The position numbers and the translations under genes are program-made. Of a stretch of DNA of 64,000 nucleotides, positions 8,650-19,183 are shown piece after piece. Under the pieces are notes generated by a model that saw only the letters and a list, made by a program, of their open reading frames with translations, searched no databases and had not been told where the DNA came from. How positions within the stretch are numbered: the first letter of the stretch is position 1; each line of letters opens with the position of its first letter. Source of the stretch: Cantharellus purpuraceus (Eukaryota; Basidiomycota; Agaricomycetes; Cantharellales; Hydnaceae); NCBI GenBank assembly GCA_025174535.1, contig JALBUN010000048.1:1488001-1552000 (forward strand). Reading direction: 5' to 3'.

Positions 8650-11112
8650 TTACTGAGACGCCTCCTCTTTCTCGTTCTCGTCCACCCTCCACACAATGCT
8701 CCGCTCGCGCCTCTCTCTAGACGGCAGCCTCAGCGCCTCCTGCGGCGCAACAGTCGTAGACAACGGCGCGCCAGCAGCACGCAGCTCTTCAAGCCCGCGC
8801 TTCACTCCGCGCATGATATCGTCCGTCTTCGCCAGCAAGCCTTCCAGCCGTCTGCGCTCCTCGTGGAGTTGGTTGTAGTGTGCCGCCAAGTCCGCGTACG
8901 TTAGCGTTTGCGATGGCACCTGCTGCTGGCCTTGTTGCTGCTGTTGTTGAGCATACGCCATATGGGCATGCGTCTCAGCTCCTCGCGAATGAGGTTGTGC
9001 AGCATGTCCCGTCTGGTATTGGTGCGCATGCGCATGCGATGACAACGGGGGCAGATGCAACGATCCCTGCGTCGTCGCCGTCGGGCTATGTATGCTCGTA
9101 CTCTGGTGTCCAGACGCATGCGCGTCGTGCGGAGAGCGCGTTCGCGACCCATGCCCCGAGTAACTGAAGCTCCTGTTCACGCCACCCATGTGATGATGCC
9201 CATGGGAATGCGCATTCGAGAGCACATCCAGCTGAGCAAGCGGCGGAAGGTCAAATCCACCGTGTCCATGCGGCGATGCCCCAGAGTGTGCGTGGGGGTG
9301 TTGATGCATATCCCACGTATGTCCGCCAACGGGCGTCAGAGTGTTGCGCTCGTACTCCTCCCGATCTCGCTGTATGTCGTCCGAGCCATGCGTAGCAATA
9401 TCATCTCGCTGCCCAGAGGCTATACTAGACTCATGGTCGCTGGCGGCAGCACCCGAGCTCTTTGTTCTTCGTACACGTTTTCGCTGAGGTTCCTGTCCCT
9501 GATCAGAATCAAACATTCCTTCCTGAGATGGATGCTGTTGATGGATCGGAGCAGATCGTCTTCCTGCCTTCCCAAGTGCATCCAGTGCTTCCGCAGCATC
9601 CCTATCAGACATGGTAGTAGATGCAGAAGGCGCCTCTGTCGGGGGTGGTTGTTGAGGGACAAATGTGTGCGTCTGCGATGATGACACTGGGGCGTTCGTC
9701 GCTGCTGGGACACGTTTACGCCTCTTGATGACCGTTTTTCTGAGAGAATTTGGGCGATGAGTTCCGTGCAGCTTGTAATATAACCCTGCGGATGCCCAGC
9801 GCAGTCAGTGGGACGGAGGAAAAAAACGGATGAGCGCGGAGGGGGAGGATATCGTATCAGATAACTAATAGACGCCCATACCCGATAGTCTGTGCGTGAG
9901 AAGAAAAGGCGCAACAACATAGAATCAGATAAAGACGCTGATCGCTTAGATGGATTGCGTCGAATCGGAAGCGAAAGAAGGACGCAATTCAAAGCGCGGG
10001 GTGCCGAGATGACAGGTCCACATATGGTACACGGAAAATGACGGGGGGTGAAAATTTCATGTGCACGTCCAAGAAGAGTGCAAATGCAAAGGTAAAGCAC
10101 GAATACGCTCACCACATGCGTTGCAGATGTTGTTGCCAGCGTCATCCCTCCTCCACAGCGGCGTCGTGATGGTTCCACAATTAGCGCAACTAAGAGCACC
10201 GACCGGCGCCCTGCTACGACCACGGCTTAGGGGACTGTTGAGGCCCCCATGTCCATTTACAGGCTCTGTTTGGCTAGGCCCCTGACTCGGAGGCGGATCT
10301 TGTGGCAACGCCGTTGCAGTTACCACGGAGGCAGCCGTCTCGCGCGCGGAGTGGGAAAGAATATTATTGTACGTGGGACAGCCAGCGCAAGCGGAAGTCC
10401 CGCCCGTCCCATCACATCGTCCGTCACCTGGACATGTGCCGCTTGCGTGTTTCTGATGTTGGGAGTCTGAGAGGGGTGACGCAGCGGGCGTTAGCATGGC
10501 CGGAGGTGACTGGACCTCTGGAGAAAGCTGGCCTGGTTGGGGAACCTGTTCGGTGGACGGAGGGGTAGGTGTGCGACCCAGGTTGGCAGGCCGTGCAGTA
10601 CGGCGAGCTTTGAGGTAAAGACCTGATGGGAAAAAGACATGTAAGCGGGTTACAAGCCAAAGCCGGGGAGGATGGCCATCGCATGGCATGCCTCGCGGAG
10701 AACACGTATTTCACGCTATACCACAAGCCATTGTCACGACGATCAAATACAACCACTCGGATATACTGGAAGGAGAAAATGAAGAGTGTAGGAGAGTGTA
10801 CTCACCGCACGCGTTGCAAATGGATTTCCCCTCGGTGTCGCGCCTCCAAAGCGGCGTTGAAGCGGTGCCACAATTAGCACACACCGTTCCACTCTCTGCA
10901 AGATGAGAGACAGAGGATGAAGGCTGTACAGCCGCACCTGCCGAGCCAAGACTGTCTAGAGAAGGGTCAGAACGCAGTGGTTGTTGCGACTGCTGATCGT
11001 TGGGTATCGAGGGTGGAGGCGTATAAGCCTGGAGAGCGTCTGCAAGGGAGATCCTGGAGAGGTTTTGGTGGTGCAAATTAGACACTGGGGACTCGAGCAC
11101 CAACGGAGACAT
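8650..11112 (-). CDS. Iron-responsive GATA-type repressor (SreA/Fep1/Urbs1 family)
   Basis: Three exons (10806-11112, 10113-10622, 8650-9785) give 650 residues. There are two GATA zinc fingers: Cys 78/81/99/102 and Cys 248/251/269/272, both C-x2-C-x17-C-x2-C. An intron splits each finger at the same codon, just after NACG. Between the fingers, [19 protein letters not shown] (about 166-184) is the cysteine motif diagnostic of fungal iron regulators; it binds iron or an Fe-S centre. After finger 2 comes the basic KRRKRV stretch. Residues about 430-550 are His-rich, and a coiled coil lies near 570-610 ([20 protein letters not shown]), as in Fep1, where it mediates dimerisation. The expected role is to repress iron and siderophore uptake genes when iron is plentiful. 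The 327-nt second intron holds two perfect ATCAGATAA sites. The start at 11112 is the first ATG of the frame. Confidence 0.96.
9856..9864 (+). promoter_or_regulatory. Candidate iron-GATA binding site ATCAGATAA (copy 1)
   Basis: It is a perfect match to ATCWGATAA, the consensus of SreA-type repressors, inside intron 2 of the repressor's own gene. Binding is inferred, not shown. Confidence 0.6.
9924..9932 (+). promoter_or_regulatory. Candidate iron-GATA binding site ATCAGATAA (copy 2)
   Basis: Second perfect match, same orientation, 68 bp from copy 1 in the same intron. A further near match, ATCAGATAG, lies at 11392-11400, about 280 bp upstream of the start codon. Confidence 0.6.
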
Positions 11113-13634
11113 GATGGAAAGAATCAAGGGAATACAGGCAGAAAGGTGAAAGAACAGACTCGAGACTCCTTATCAGGCTCAGGATCGCAGTCCAATCAGA
11201 GGCCGTCTATTACAATAATGACTAATCAGGTAATCTAATCTTAACGATCTCCTACTTCCAGTTTTGGCACACGTATATATCCATACAGTCTTGTACTGTC
11301 AATCTGTCTCTCTCCCTTGGCAATGTCCAAAGATCAAGATACTGATAGCTCGTCGACACCTCTGTCAGCGCGGTTGAGGCGTAGTCTGTTGATCAGATAG
11401 GAGTTTAGCTCGAGCGCCTCTCCTGTCTAGTACTGACGGCCTGCGGACTGGTCTGTTCATTTTTGATCCGACGCACGTATGTTGCTGGCCTCGCACACGG
11501 CTTTGGGAAGATTGCGCTAGCCAATAACGATGCCCTGATTGAGAAGCCCAGAATGAGCGACTTATATCGCAGACGGCTCGGATGCGACGGATCGCATGAT
11601 CAATACCGCCTGATCTCCCTAGACAGAATCAAGTCGCCGGGTGTAAGAATGCGAGACTCAATTGCTTTCCATTCCTTGCACAGGTTATATAAGCGTATAT
11701 ATGAGGGTCATGAAATGAGATATGAAAGGCGACGGGCGGTTGCTTGAGTAGTATTGCAGACCCCAGTATCAACGATGTCGCCATAATGAGCCGCCGTCTG
11801 CGCGTCAAGTGGGCGACCATCAGAGTTGGCTGTTTGGCCAGCTACCCGGGAGCGAAAGATGCCATGCGGGGGTGACAACCAGCGATCTTGGATGGGCTGC
11901 ATTAGTGACACCGCTGCAAGCGTGGGCGTTTGAGGCTACGTCTCGTCTAGGATAGGCAGTGTCTGTCTGAAAATCAGCCTACCGAATGCCGGGAATCTTT
12001 CCGCAAACGATGAGCGGCCACATGACGCATGATATGCCAGTAAGCGACCATGCGTGGAGTAAGGTATCTTGAGATAATCAATCGTCAGGTTATGCATAGT
12101 CTGAATCTCGGGTAACACTTTACTGACCTCAAGACCAATTCCACACCAAGCTAAGAAAACGTCGTTGTTAAACCTACTCGAGGTGGTAGGTCCTCGCCTG
12201 GATGTCCACCGTATCCGAGCCCCAAACAGGACAATCTTGTCAAATCAAGATCATCAAGCACAGCCTGCAGATATCTGATATCAGCACTGCACTTGGGCAC
12301 AGATAAAGGAAGTGGGATGCCAAGAATTCCAATAGTCTTCGCATTCAAACGGTCGCGTCGTGTCACACTGTGACAACAACACTTTCTTGAATTCAGCCTG
12401 AACTCTTCGACCAAGTCAGGTTATACATCAGAATCAAATTCTCACCAAAACTCATTAGTAGGGAATGCCACTAAATCCAACACCCACTCGCCCTTTTCGC
12501 AAACTTCGTGCATCATGCATCATGATGGACTCACACTTTCGCAGACATTGAACAGCCTCGACATTCTTTCATTATCCAAGAACATGAGAAGAAGAAAAGT
12601 GTTTGCCAAGACCACAGTGTACAACCTCTCCCCGTATCGGCTCTTAGGTAGATCAAACCGCCCAAATTAGCGCACCGGGGTTCACTCCAGGTCGCTCCAC
12701 CCCCCTCCCAAGAAAGGCACACGATTACCAATCTACAGCCCAGTTCTGTGTAATCATACCCTCCCTCGGCCAAATCTCGTCAGTGGCTACTTTTCCCATC
12801 ATCTCATTTTTACATTTGATAGCCGCCAACTCCGTCATGATCCCTCTGGTCCAAGTCAAAGGGGAGAGTCCTATTTTACTTCCTTTGATTTTTCCCTTAA
12901 CTTCCTGCAATCTTTATATCCAAGGCACTGCTTCATACAGAACAATACAACGTGGAGTCTACGTTCCTTCCAAGGCTGAAGGAGAGTTGCTGTTGGAACT
13001 GCCAGCACAACCAAGGTGAAAGGAATCCGACACATCGCAAAGTGGCTCTGTAGGCGAGCCCTATATGGATGCTTATAACGGGCACTCAGTATTGCAGCAG
13101 TGCACCCGCTAAATATATTATGCAATCACACACGCTCGACTGACGATCAACGACCACAAGTGTCACCTAGACAAACGCTAGGTACAGCACAGTCTCCGAT
13201 GGGAATGTGAGCCCATTGCAACGGTAGCGATACCCTGGAGCACCATCATATCCACTGTATGGCGGTCAACCCGACACGGCCACTTGCGTCTCTCAAAATG
13301 TATAGCCACTAACCCCAATGCAAAATAAGTCTAATTGTATCGAATCCTAATCAAAACAGCCAAATCCTACATGATATGCTTTTTCCACTGAGCGCCTGAT
13401 GTATACATGGTGACAGTCGACAAACGACACGGATCAAGAAAATGAAAAGAAGAAAAGCATGCAGGGAGTGATGAATGTCGCTCTCATAAGTTCGAGTGAG
13501 AGGACGTGCGTACGAGAGAAATCTGATAGCCATAGATGTCGCAACCATACAAGGGACGTGACTGCCTCAAAAATATTTTGCATGAACCTGAATACCAGCC
13601 CGAAAGTGAGTGTGAAAACCGCACCACCGCAATG
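11113..13634. other. Gene-poor spacer with possible decayed minus-strand gene
   Basis: It holds the promoter of the GATA gene (with ATCAGATAG at 11392-11400). On the minus strand between about 12414 and 11700 several short open frames have leucine-rich-repeat flavour (YLQAVLDDLDLTRLSCLGLG; IQTMHNLTIDYLKIPYSTHG). They do not join into a convincing model. They may be remains of an F-box/LRR gene. 12500-13600 shows nothing I can support. Confidence 0.3.
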
Positions 13635-15954
13635 TTATCGGTCAACGTCCATTGCCGCTGCACTCGCCCCTCCATCTCCCACACCGTCACTTTCCTTACC
13701 CTTGTTCTTCGCACTCTTACTGCTGCTGCTCTCGTCCTGATCCACTCCGCGCTTCTTTGACCCTTCATCTTCTGTCTCCGTCTCGCCCTCCGCATCATCC
13801 TCTCCACTCACCAACTCACCGAGTCCCCGTGTCCCACTTGCAACGCTCGTGGGCGGACTCGTCTCTTGCGTCGTGAGCGACAGACTCGTCAGCGAGCGCA
13901 TACTCGAGGAAGGGCTCGATGCAGCGTGTGGATATGTCATGGCATTGGGCTCTTGTGAGGGTCCGGATGCAGGGCTTGTGCTAGTGCTGGGTTCAGCAGA
14001 TGATTGAGGGGCCGGTAATGCACCCGGGCTTTGACGTTGAATGCCGACGACACGCAAACGCTCGACCCATCTACAATGACAATGTCAAATGGGTCCTGCT
14101 CCTGAATAAGTAGAGAGAACTTACGCTTCTGCCCTGTCCAGACTCTCCTTGAAAACACTCGTAACACTGCGGATCATATCCAAACTTTCTGTTGCCAGAG
14201 TCAGAATCCGCTGTGCAGCTTGCGTCGCGGCGCCTGCAGTGGGATGTGTGCCACGTCCAGCTGTGGGCCGCAAGTGTGGTGGTAACGTGTCAGCGGCACC
14301 AGAGCTCGATTCATGCGCCTGGGCCATTCTGTAGTACTTTGGGTTGGGCGGTGGCGAGGATGGAGAGGGACCGGCACTCAGGACGGGGTCAGACGTCGCA
14401 TTGGCCCAACGAGCGGGTAGACGAAGAATAAACGCGCGAACAGTTGCACGCGCGGGTTCGGGAAGTGCGCCCCCGGCATATCTACATTCGACTCAGCATT
14501 TGCAATGGGTCCACATCAAGTGCACCATTACCTGGAGATAACATCAACCACTTGACGAATGGTGCTTACTACGTCGCGCCGGACATCTGTAAGGCTGCGC
14601 ATTGTCTGAAGTGGAACAAGAGCCTGAACGCTGTTTTCATGGGGAGCTTGTGGAGTGAGCGAGTCAATAAACGATCGTAATAGGAGGATCTGAGAGTCAA
14701 TGTGCGTAGTGGCATACTACAACATAGATGTCATTTAATACTAAGATTCAAATGGACCACATGCGGACCTGTAGCCAGTGGAGACAATACTGAAGGCGTT
14801 TCATGCTTTCTTCGCTCACGGCAGCACCGATCCCTCCAGCCTCCAGTAACATGGCCTGCCATTTGCTTCGAGTGGCCACTTGTCTATCCGTATTGCGCTC
14901 TTCGCTACGATCCTCTGCGTGACCTTTGGAAGGATCAGGAATGTCTCGGGGCACATCTAATGTGAAGCGGGTTGAAAAAGGGGAATCCCCGTCAAACTGA
15001 ACACTCACGACTTGGTGATCCATACACAGAGTGCTCGTCAGTACTGGAGGGTGCAAGGCTCGGTGCCCGACTCGGAGTGCTGGAAGGTGGTAGCGGTGGG
15101 TCTCGATAAGCAAAGTAAGGATGGTTCGAGTCTTCGAGCTGCATTTCCTCAGCAGGGGAAGATAAATTTGGGTTTCGTCCAGGGTACCCAAGCTGGATGG
15201 AGCATTGGATGAATAACGGGACTCATGTATGGAGTAAAGTACGAACTCTGTCCAGCTGACGACAGGCAAACTCATCCAGCTGTCCGACAGGGAGGCGATC
15301 GAATACGGGACGAGAGATTGTCTTGACGGAGGACTCCATCAAATTGGCTCCATACTGGAGTCGGCATATCAGCTTGCTGCAGGGTGCGGACAGGAAGAGG
15401 TTCCCTACCTTGACCACCCTCGAGCGCTCCTTTGAGTGCTCATATGCCTTCAAGGCGGTGTTGACAACGGGAAGACGAGAGACGCGAGAGACAAAGTCCT
15501 TGGAGGACGGATCCAGGCAAAGGTCTGCATCTGGAACGTGTCCTAATGTGAGACGGGGAGAGACGGGAGAGGAGCTGGATGTAGAGGTAGAAGTGGACGA
15601 CTGGGTAAGAAGCGGTGTTGCTTGTGATACCGAAGCTAGACCAAAAAAAGTCAGCGACGGGCATGTACATCCCAGTGCATACTTGCAGGTTCGACTGTGG
15701 GCTTTGGCTGCGGCAGCAAAGGCTTCTGATGAGGGTGCGTGAGCGTGTGCCACAGCCCTTGATCTCATATCGCCCAATGCTCTGACTGCGATACGGACGT
15801 CCTCGTCCTGATCGTCGATGGTGAGGGGTCTTTTAGTGCCAGCATGAATAGGCGTGGAAGAGGAGGAGGAGGACATGGAGGTTGTGGGAGTAGAGGGCGA
15901 GGAAGAGACAGACTGCTGGCAGAGGTCGGCGAGGGACAAGCGAGAGTTGCTCAT
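13635..15954 (-). CDS. OPI1: Opi1-family regulator of phospholipid synthesis
   Basis: Seven exons (15409-15954, 15247-15354, 15009-15192, 14769-14956, 14532-14716, 14125-14481, 13635-14070) give 667 residues. Conserved Opi1 blocks appear in order: NTALKAYEHSKERSRVVK then YGANLMESSVKTISRPVFDR then LPVGQLDEFACRQLDR; RSKWQAMLLEAGG then AAVSEESMKRLQYCLHWLQ then YATTHIDSQILLLRSFID; and near the C-terminus ILTLATESLDMIRSV then FKESLDRAEAWVERLRVVGI. In yeast Opi1 senses phosphatidic acid at the ER and represses inositol/choline-responsive genes in the nucleus. The N-terminus and C-terminal 130 residues are Ser-rich and acidic. Intron 1 is 54 nt without stops, so it hides inside an open frame. A pyrimidine-rich CTGAC...TCTAG stretch near 15640 looks like an intron end, but removing it would break the frame or need a poor donor. 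Confidence 0.93.
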
Positions 15955-16083
15955 TCTTACTCGTCCCCACTGCTACCACCCATGTGATTGACCAGTCACC
16001 CATGTTCACACATATGCACACACGATCACCAACAACACTACATGAGGGAATAATATCTTATACCGGGAATATCTTTCTTCTCA

Positions 16084-16913
16084 TCATCCATGGCTTCCCT
16101 TAGACGACCGACGCGAAATGCTCGAAAACAGTCTGCAACCACCATCAGCTCTTGTACAGATCAATATAACCACACATCTCACCCTCCCATCCTTGTCGCA
16201 AGTCCCGGCTTCTTGTCCTTGAGTTCGTCTACGTTCATGTCTCCATGTTGGGGATAGTGGCACTCCCGCAAGGGCGATTGTGCACTGGGTTGGGAGACCT
16301 GTCTCTCCTTGAACGACATTGACTTGAAGCTGAACTTGAACCCTGCCTTTGCCTGCCCCAAGCCCGTTGGGTAACCATAGGGCTGAAACGTCCCAATGTC
16401 AGAGGGCATGTGTGACATCTCGATTTGTACATACCCTATCGGGCAGCTCCCAGTGTGCAGGAGTCTCATAGCTGAAGTAGTCTTCAGGTTCAAAGACCAG
16501 GTCTAGATCACCAATGTTCTCGCTCGTGGCCCTCGTGCGTTGGAGAGTCGCCAACGTGTCGGTTCGTTGGCCCATTGGGCGTGGTCCGGCGGGTGTAACT
16601 CGGTCCATCTGCAGGATATAAGGTCAGTGTCACTGCCACGTTTGAAGGCACATACTCTGGATCTCTTCTTCGTACGGGGCTTGGGTTTGGTCGTTGATGC
16701 GATGCGGTCGAAAAATCTCTGCAAATGTGGGTTGGTTACTGGCATTTATACAGTCGTGCAAGAATTGCCTCCACCACGCCCCTCGAGATTAAATACAGGC
16801 AGTGCAAGCACTGATCGCTCCATTGAAGTCCAGTCAGAACTCCTACAGAGCTGCACCAGGTCCGAGACATCCATGTCTTCACCTTCCGTCCGAAACCTGT
16901 TTTCCTCGTGCAT
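16084..16913 (-). CDS. Small basic protein of unknown function
   Basis: Five exons (16797-16913, 16656-16718, 16435-16608, 16183-16382, 16084-16132) give 200 residues; phases agree throughout. An acidic N-terminus (EDMDVSDLVQLCRSSDWTSM) is followed by a basic stretch (KPKPRTKKRSR) that could be a nuclear signal, then an acidic-aromatic block (DLDLVFEPEDYFSYETPAHW) and a PYGYPTGLGQAKAGFKF block. The last exon adds a Ser/Arg tail; without it the protein would stop at 16179. No known domain recognised. It lies head to tail with OPI1, 130 bp upstream of it on the same strand. Confidence 0.62.
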
Positions 16914-17634
16914 TCTGTTCCGTACGAGGCAGGATGAACATGAAGGATGATTTAGCCTACGACTTACATTAAGGGAGAAAGCTGCCGAAGAGTATCACGA
17001 CATTTACATACAGTTCGAGAATGCGTCAGGCTCTTAATTAGGGAATACTGTGGATACAGTCCGGAAGTCTCAGTGGTGAAAATAGACAGGTTAGGGTTGA
17101 ATTTAGCTCGTGTAGCGTCATTTTAACATCAGCTACTTGATAGTGCTCCTAACGTCCAACAATCTTAACCCCCTCTTGGACAACAAAACGCCTTGGCACA
17201 AGGAGAGAGTATGCCATTACAACTGGGCATTCTTTGAAAATCGTCGTGGTCACCTGACAAGCGCATTTCCGATAGGGGCCATTTTGTAAAAAAGAGTGGG
17301 AGATTCAATTCTGATGCTGTATAAATCGCTGTCAGCTTCCGTCTAATAGCTACCAGACTTGGCGCATTGACGTTGACCATCAATCAGCATTAAGGGGTTT
17401 GGAGAGGCGGACCCGGTCTCTCGGATCAATTAACAAATACAATTGAGTCCTTGTCTTGATCTTTAGGTACCGCAGTGCAAAAGCCATGAGTTTCGATGAT
17501 ATGGAATAGCCCAGACTTGCTCAGGACTTGCCCTCTCGCAAGTACTCCTGAAAGAGGCAGTGTATTGAAGAGGGAATATGGCCTGATCGACGTACACTTC
17601 TCTCCCCCACCACTTGCTGAAGCATCCGAAACCC
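16914..17634. other. Intergenic, about 720 bp
   Basis: It holds the promoter of the small minus-strand gene and the 3' flank of the methyltransferase gene. AT-richer than its surroundings. No gene seen. Confidence 0.5.
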
Positions 17635-19035
17635 CTAGGTCTCGGTTACAGGATAGCTGGGTGCATGGTCACGGCCATCGCACCACATCCAGATTTCCAC
17701 CTCTTCTTCCCCGGCGCCACACACCTCATCCACTAAAACCATTTGAAAATCGATATCGCGTAGCATAGACCACAAAGTACGCTCAGCGGGATCACGTTGC
17801 TTGTATGCGAGAATAATACAAGGCGAATGCTCATTCGCAGACCATCGCGATGAATCAATCAGTAAACACAGTGTGCGGACAAGTGAGGGGAAGGTTGCGG
17901 TGTTATATGTCACATCTGCCATTCTATACTGAGAAGTTCGCAAATGCCAACGACAATATCAGTAAATAATTTACATACACAATAATATCAATGCGTCCTA
18001 ATGCTTGAAGGGGAAGGTGTTCATCGCCCCAATCAAGAACCAAAGATCGTAAATCCACATGTGGATATGCAGACTTGTTCGTCGACACATTGTGATCAAT
18101 CAGCTCGATCGCCGATGCTGGGAACACGTCAAGGTCTATATACATCAGGAGAAACAAAAACGAACGAAGATCGGTAGCAAGCACACGCATTTCTTGGGAA
18201 CATTGCAGACATTCCAATAATGCTGATAAACAGATTGAAACAATCCCTGTGCCCGTGCCTATATAGAAACTTCAGAGCCATGAAGCTGTACCATCAAAAC
18301 AGAACGCAATCACCCAATTCAAGTATATTGAGGGATTTGGAGTTAGGGGGTGTCAGTAATGTTTGAAGCTCCTGAATTGGTTGACTCGAGGGAAATATAG
18401 GCGAGAACATTAGCTTTATGAGCCACGAACTGAGACCGATGCCGCTATCCCAGATTTTCTTGAAGACCCAGCATCAGAAATACTATGCATAACGCGGGGG
18501 TGCAATTGACCTTGTCCAGTGCGAACGATGTCTGTTCACGGATGCATAGAATAGTGCCCTGCTTCTCAGAGCTTCGTGAGGGGATGGAATACAACCTCTC
18601 AATCTGCTCTTGTTTACCAGAGGACTTATGTTTTGCCGCGCGTGCATCAAGAAGAAGCGGCATGCTGAGGACAGGAAACGGTCGCACTCCGAAATCATTT
18701 GCGCCAAAATCAATCACGAAGCTCGCCGGCATACCAAGGGATCCACAGCTCAATAAAAGCCGCCACTCTTGACCGGCTTTGGAATCTGGAGGTAGTGGAA
18801 TTGATAAATTTTTGTACATTGATGAAGCGCGCCATGTTGTTAGTTTCCGTGCCATAGAGCTGATACTAGAGCCCGTGCAGTCCACAAGCGAGGACGACCA
18901 TGTGTAGAATATGTCCATCTCTTCCTCGAGATGGGATGTCCTGAGATCGTTGGCAATTTGAGGGGTAATCGATACATGATTCGAAGTGTCTGAGGAATGG
19001 GGTAAGGGTCGGAGAAAACTAAGGTAGAAAAACAT
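17635..19035 (-). CDS. Family-16 (METTL21-like) protein methyltransferase
   Basis: Five exons (18511-19035, 18314-18458, 18166-18258, 17979-18117, 17635-17923) give 396 residues. The SAM-binding core is clear. IREQTSF...DK leads into KIWDSGIGLSSWLIKLM, the usual segment before motif I. Motif I is LNILELGTGTGIVSICLSAL, the acidic strand is VLATDLPSAIELIDHNVS, and motif IV is the MADVTYNTATFPSLVRTL block. The C-terminal SRWSANEHSPCIILAYKQRD strand fits METTL21/22-like protein-lysine methyltransferases, which modify elongation factors, chaperones or other proteins. The N-terminal 170 residues are longer than usual. The substrate cannot be predicted. It is transcribed away from the REX1 gene across a 148-bp shared promoter. 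Confidence 0.86.
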
Positions 19036-19183
19036 AATTGATTAAATGACACGTGATCCTTGTGCTTCATATGGAAGTCACAGAATCCTGTCCACTGAGC
19101 GCCTACACCCACAGCACCTACAGTCACCTACACGTGCTCTAACTGGCATTGGCAGCACTGGTCTCTACTACACTCATACCAGA
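19036..19183. promoter_or_regulatory. Shared divergent promoter, 148 bp
   Basis: It separates the start codons of the methyltransferase and the RNA exonuclease. It contains CACGTG-like text (ACACGTG near 19051 and 19132). Shared regulation is an inference from spacing. Confidence 0.4.

Noticed and set aside
8696..9681. Long plus-strand open frames across the GATA gene
   Set aside because: Antisense shadows of the third exon; composition is Arg/Ser-rich without domain features.
13635..14327. A separate small gene starting at the ATG at 14327, possibly a mediator subunit
   Set aside because: Upstream sequence is open in the same frame and the segment matches the conserved C-terminal part of Opi1, so it is the last two exons of OPI1.
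15600..15670. An extra intron in OPI1 exon 1 ending at a pyrimidine-rich TCTAG
   Set aside because: With the good GTATGC donor the frame breaks; the only frame-keeping donor (GTCGAA) is poor. The exon was left uninterrupted.
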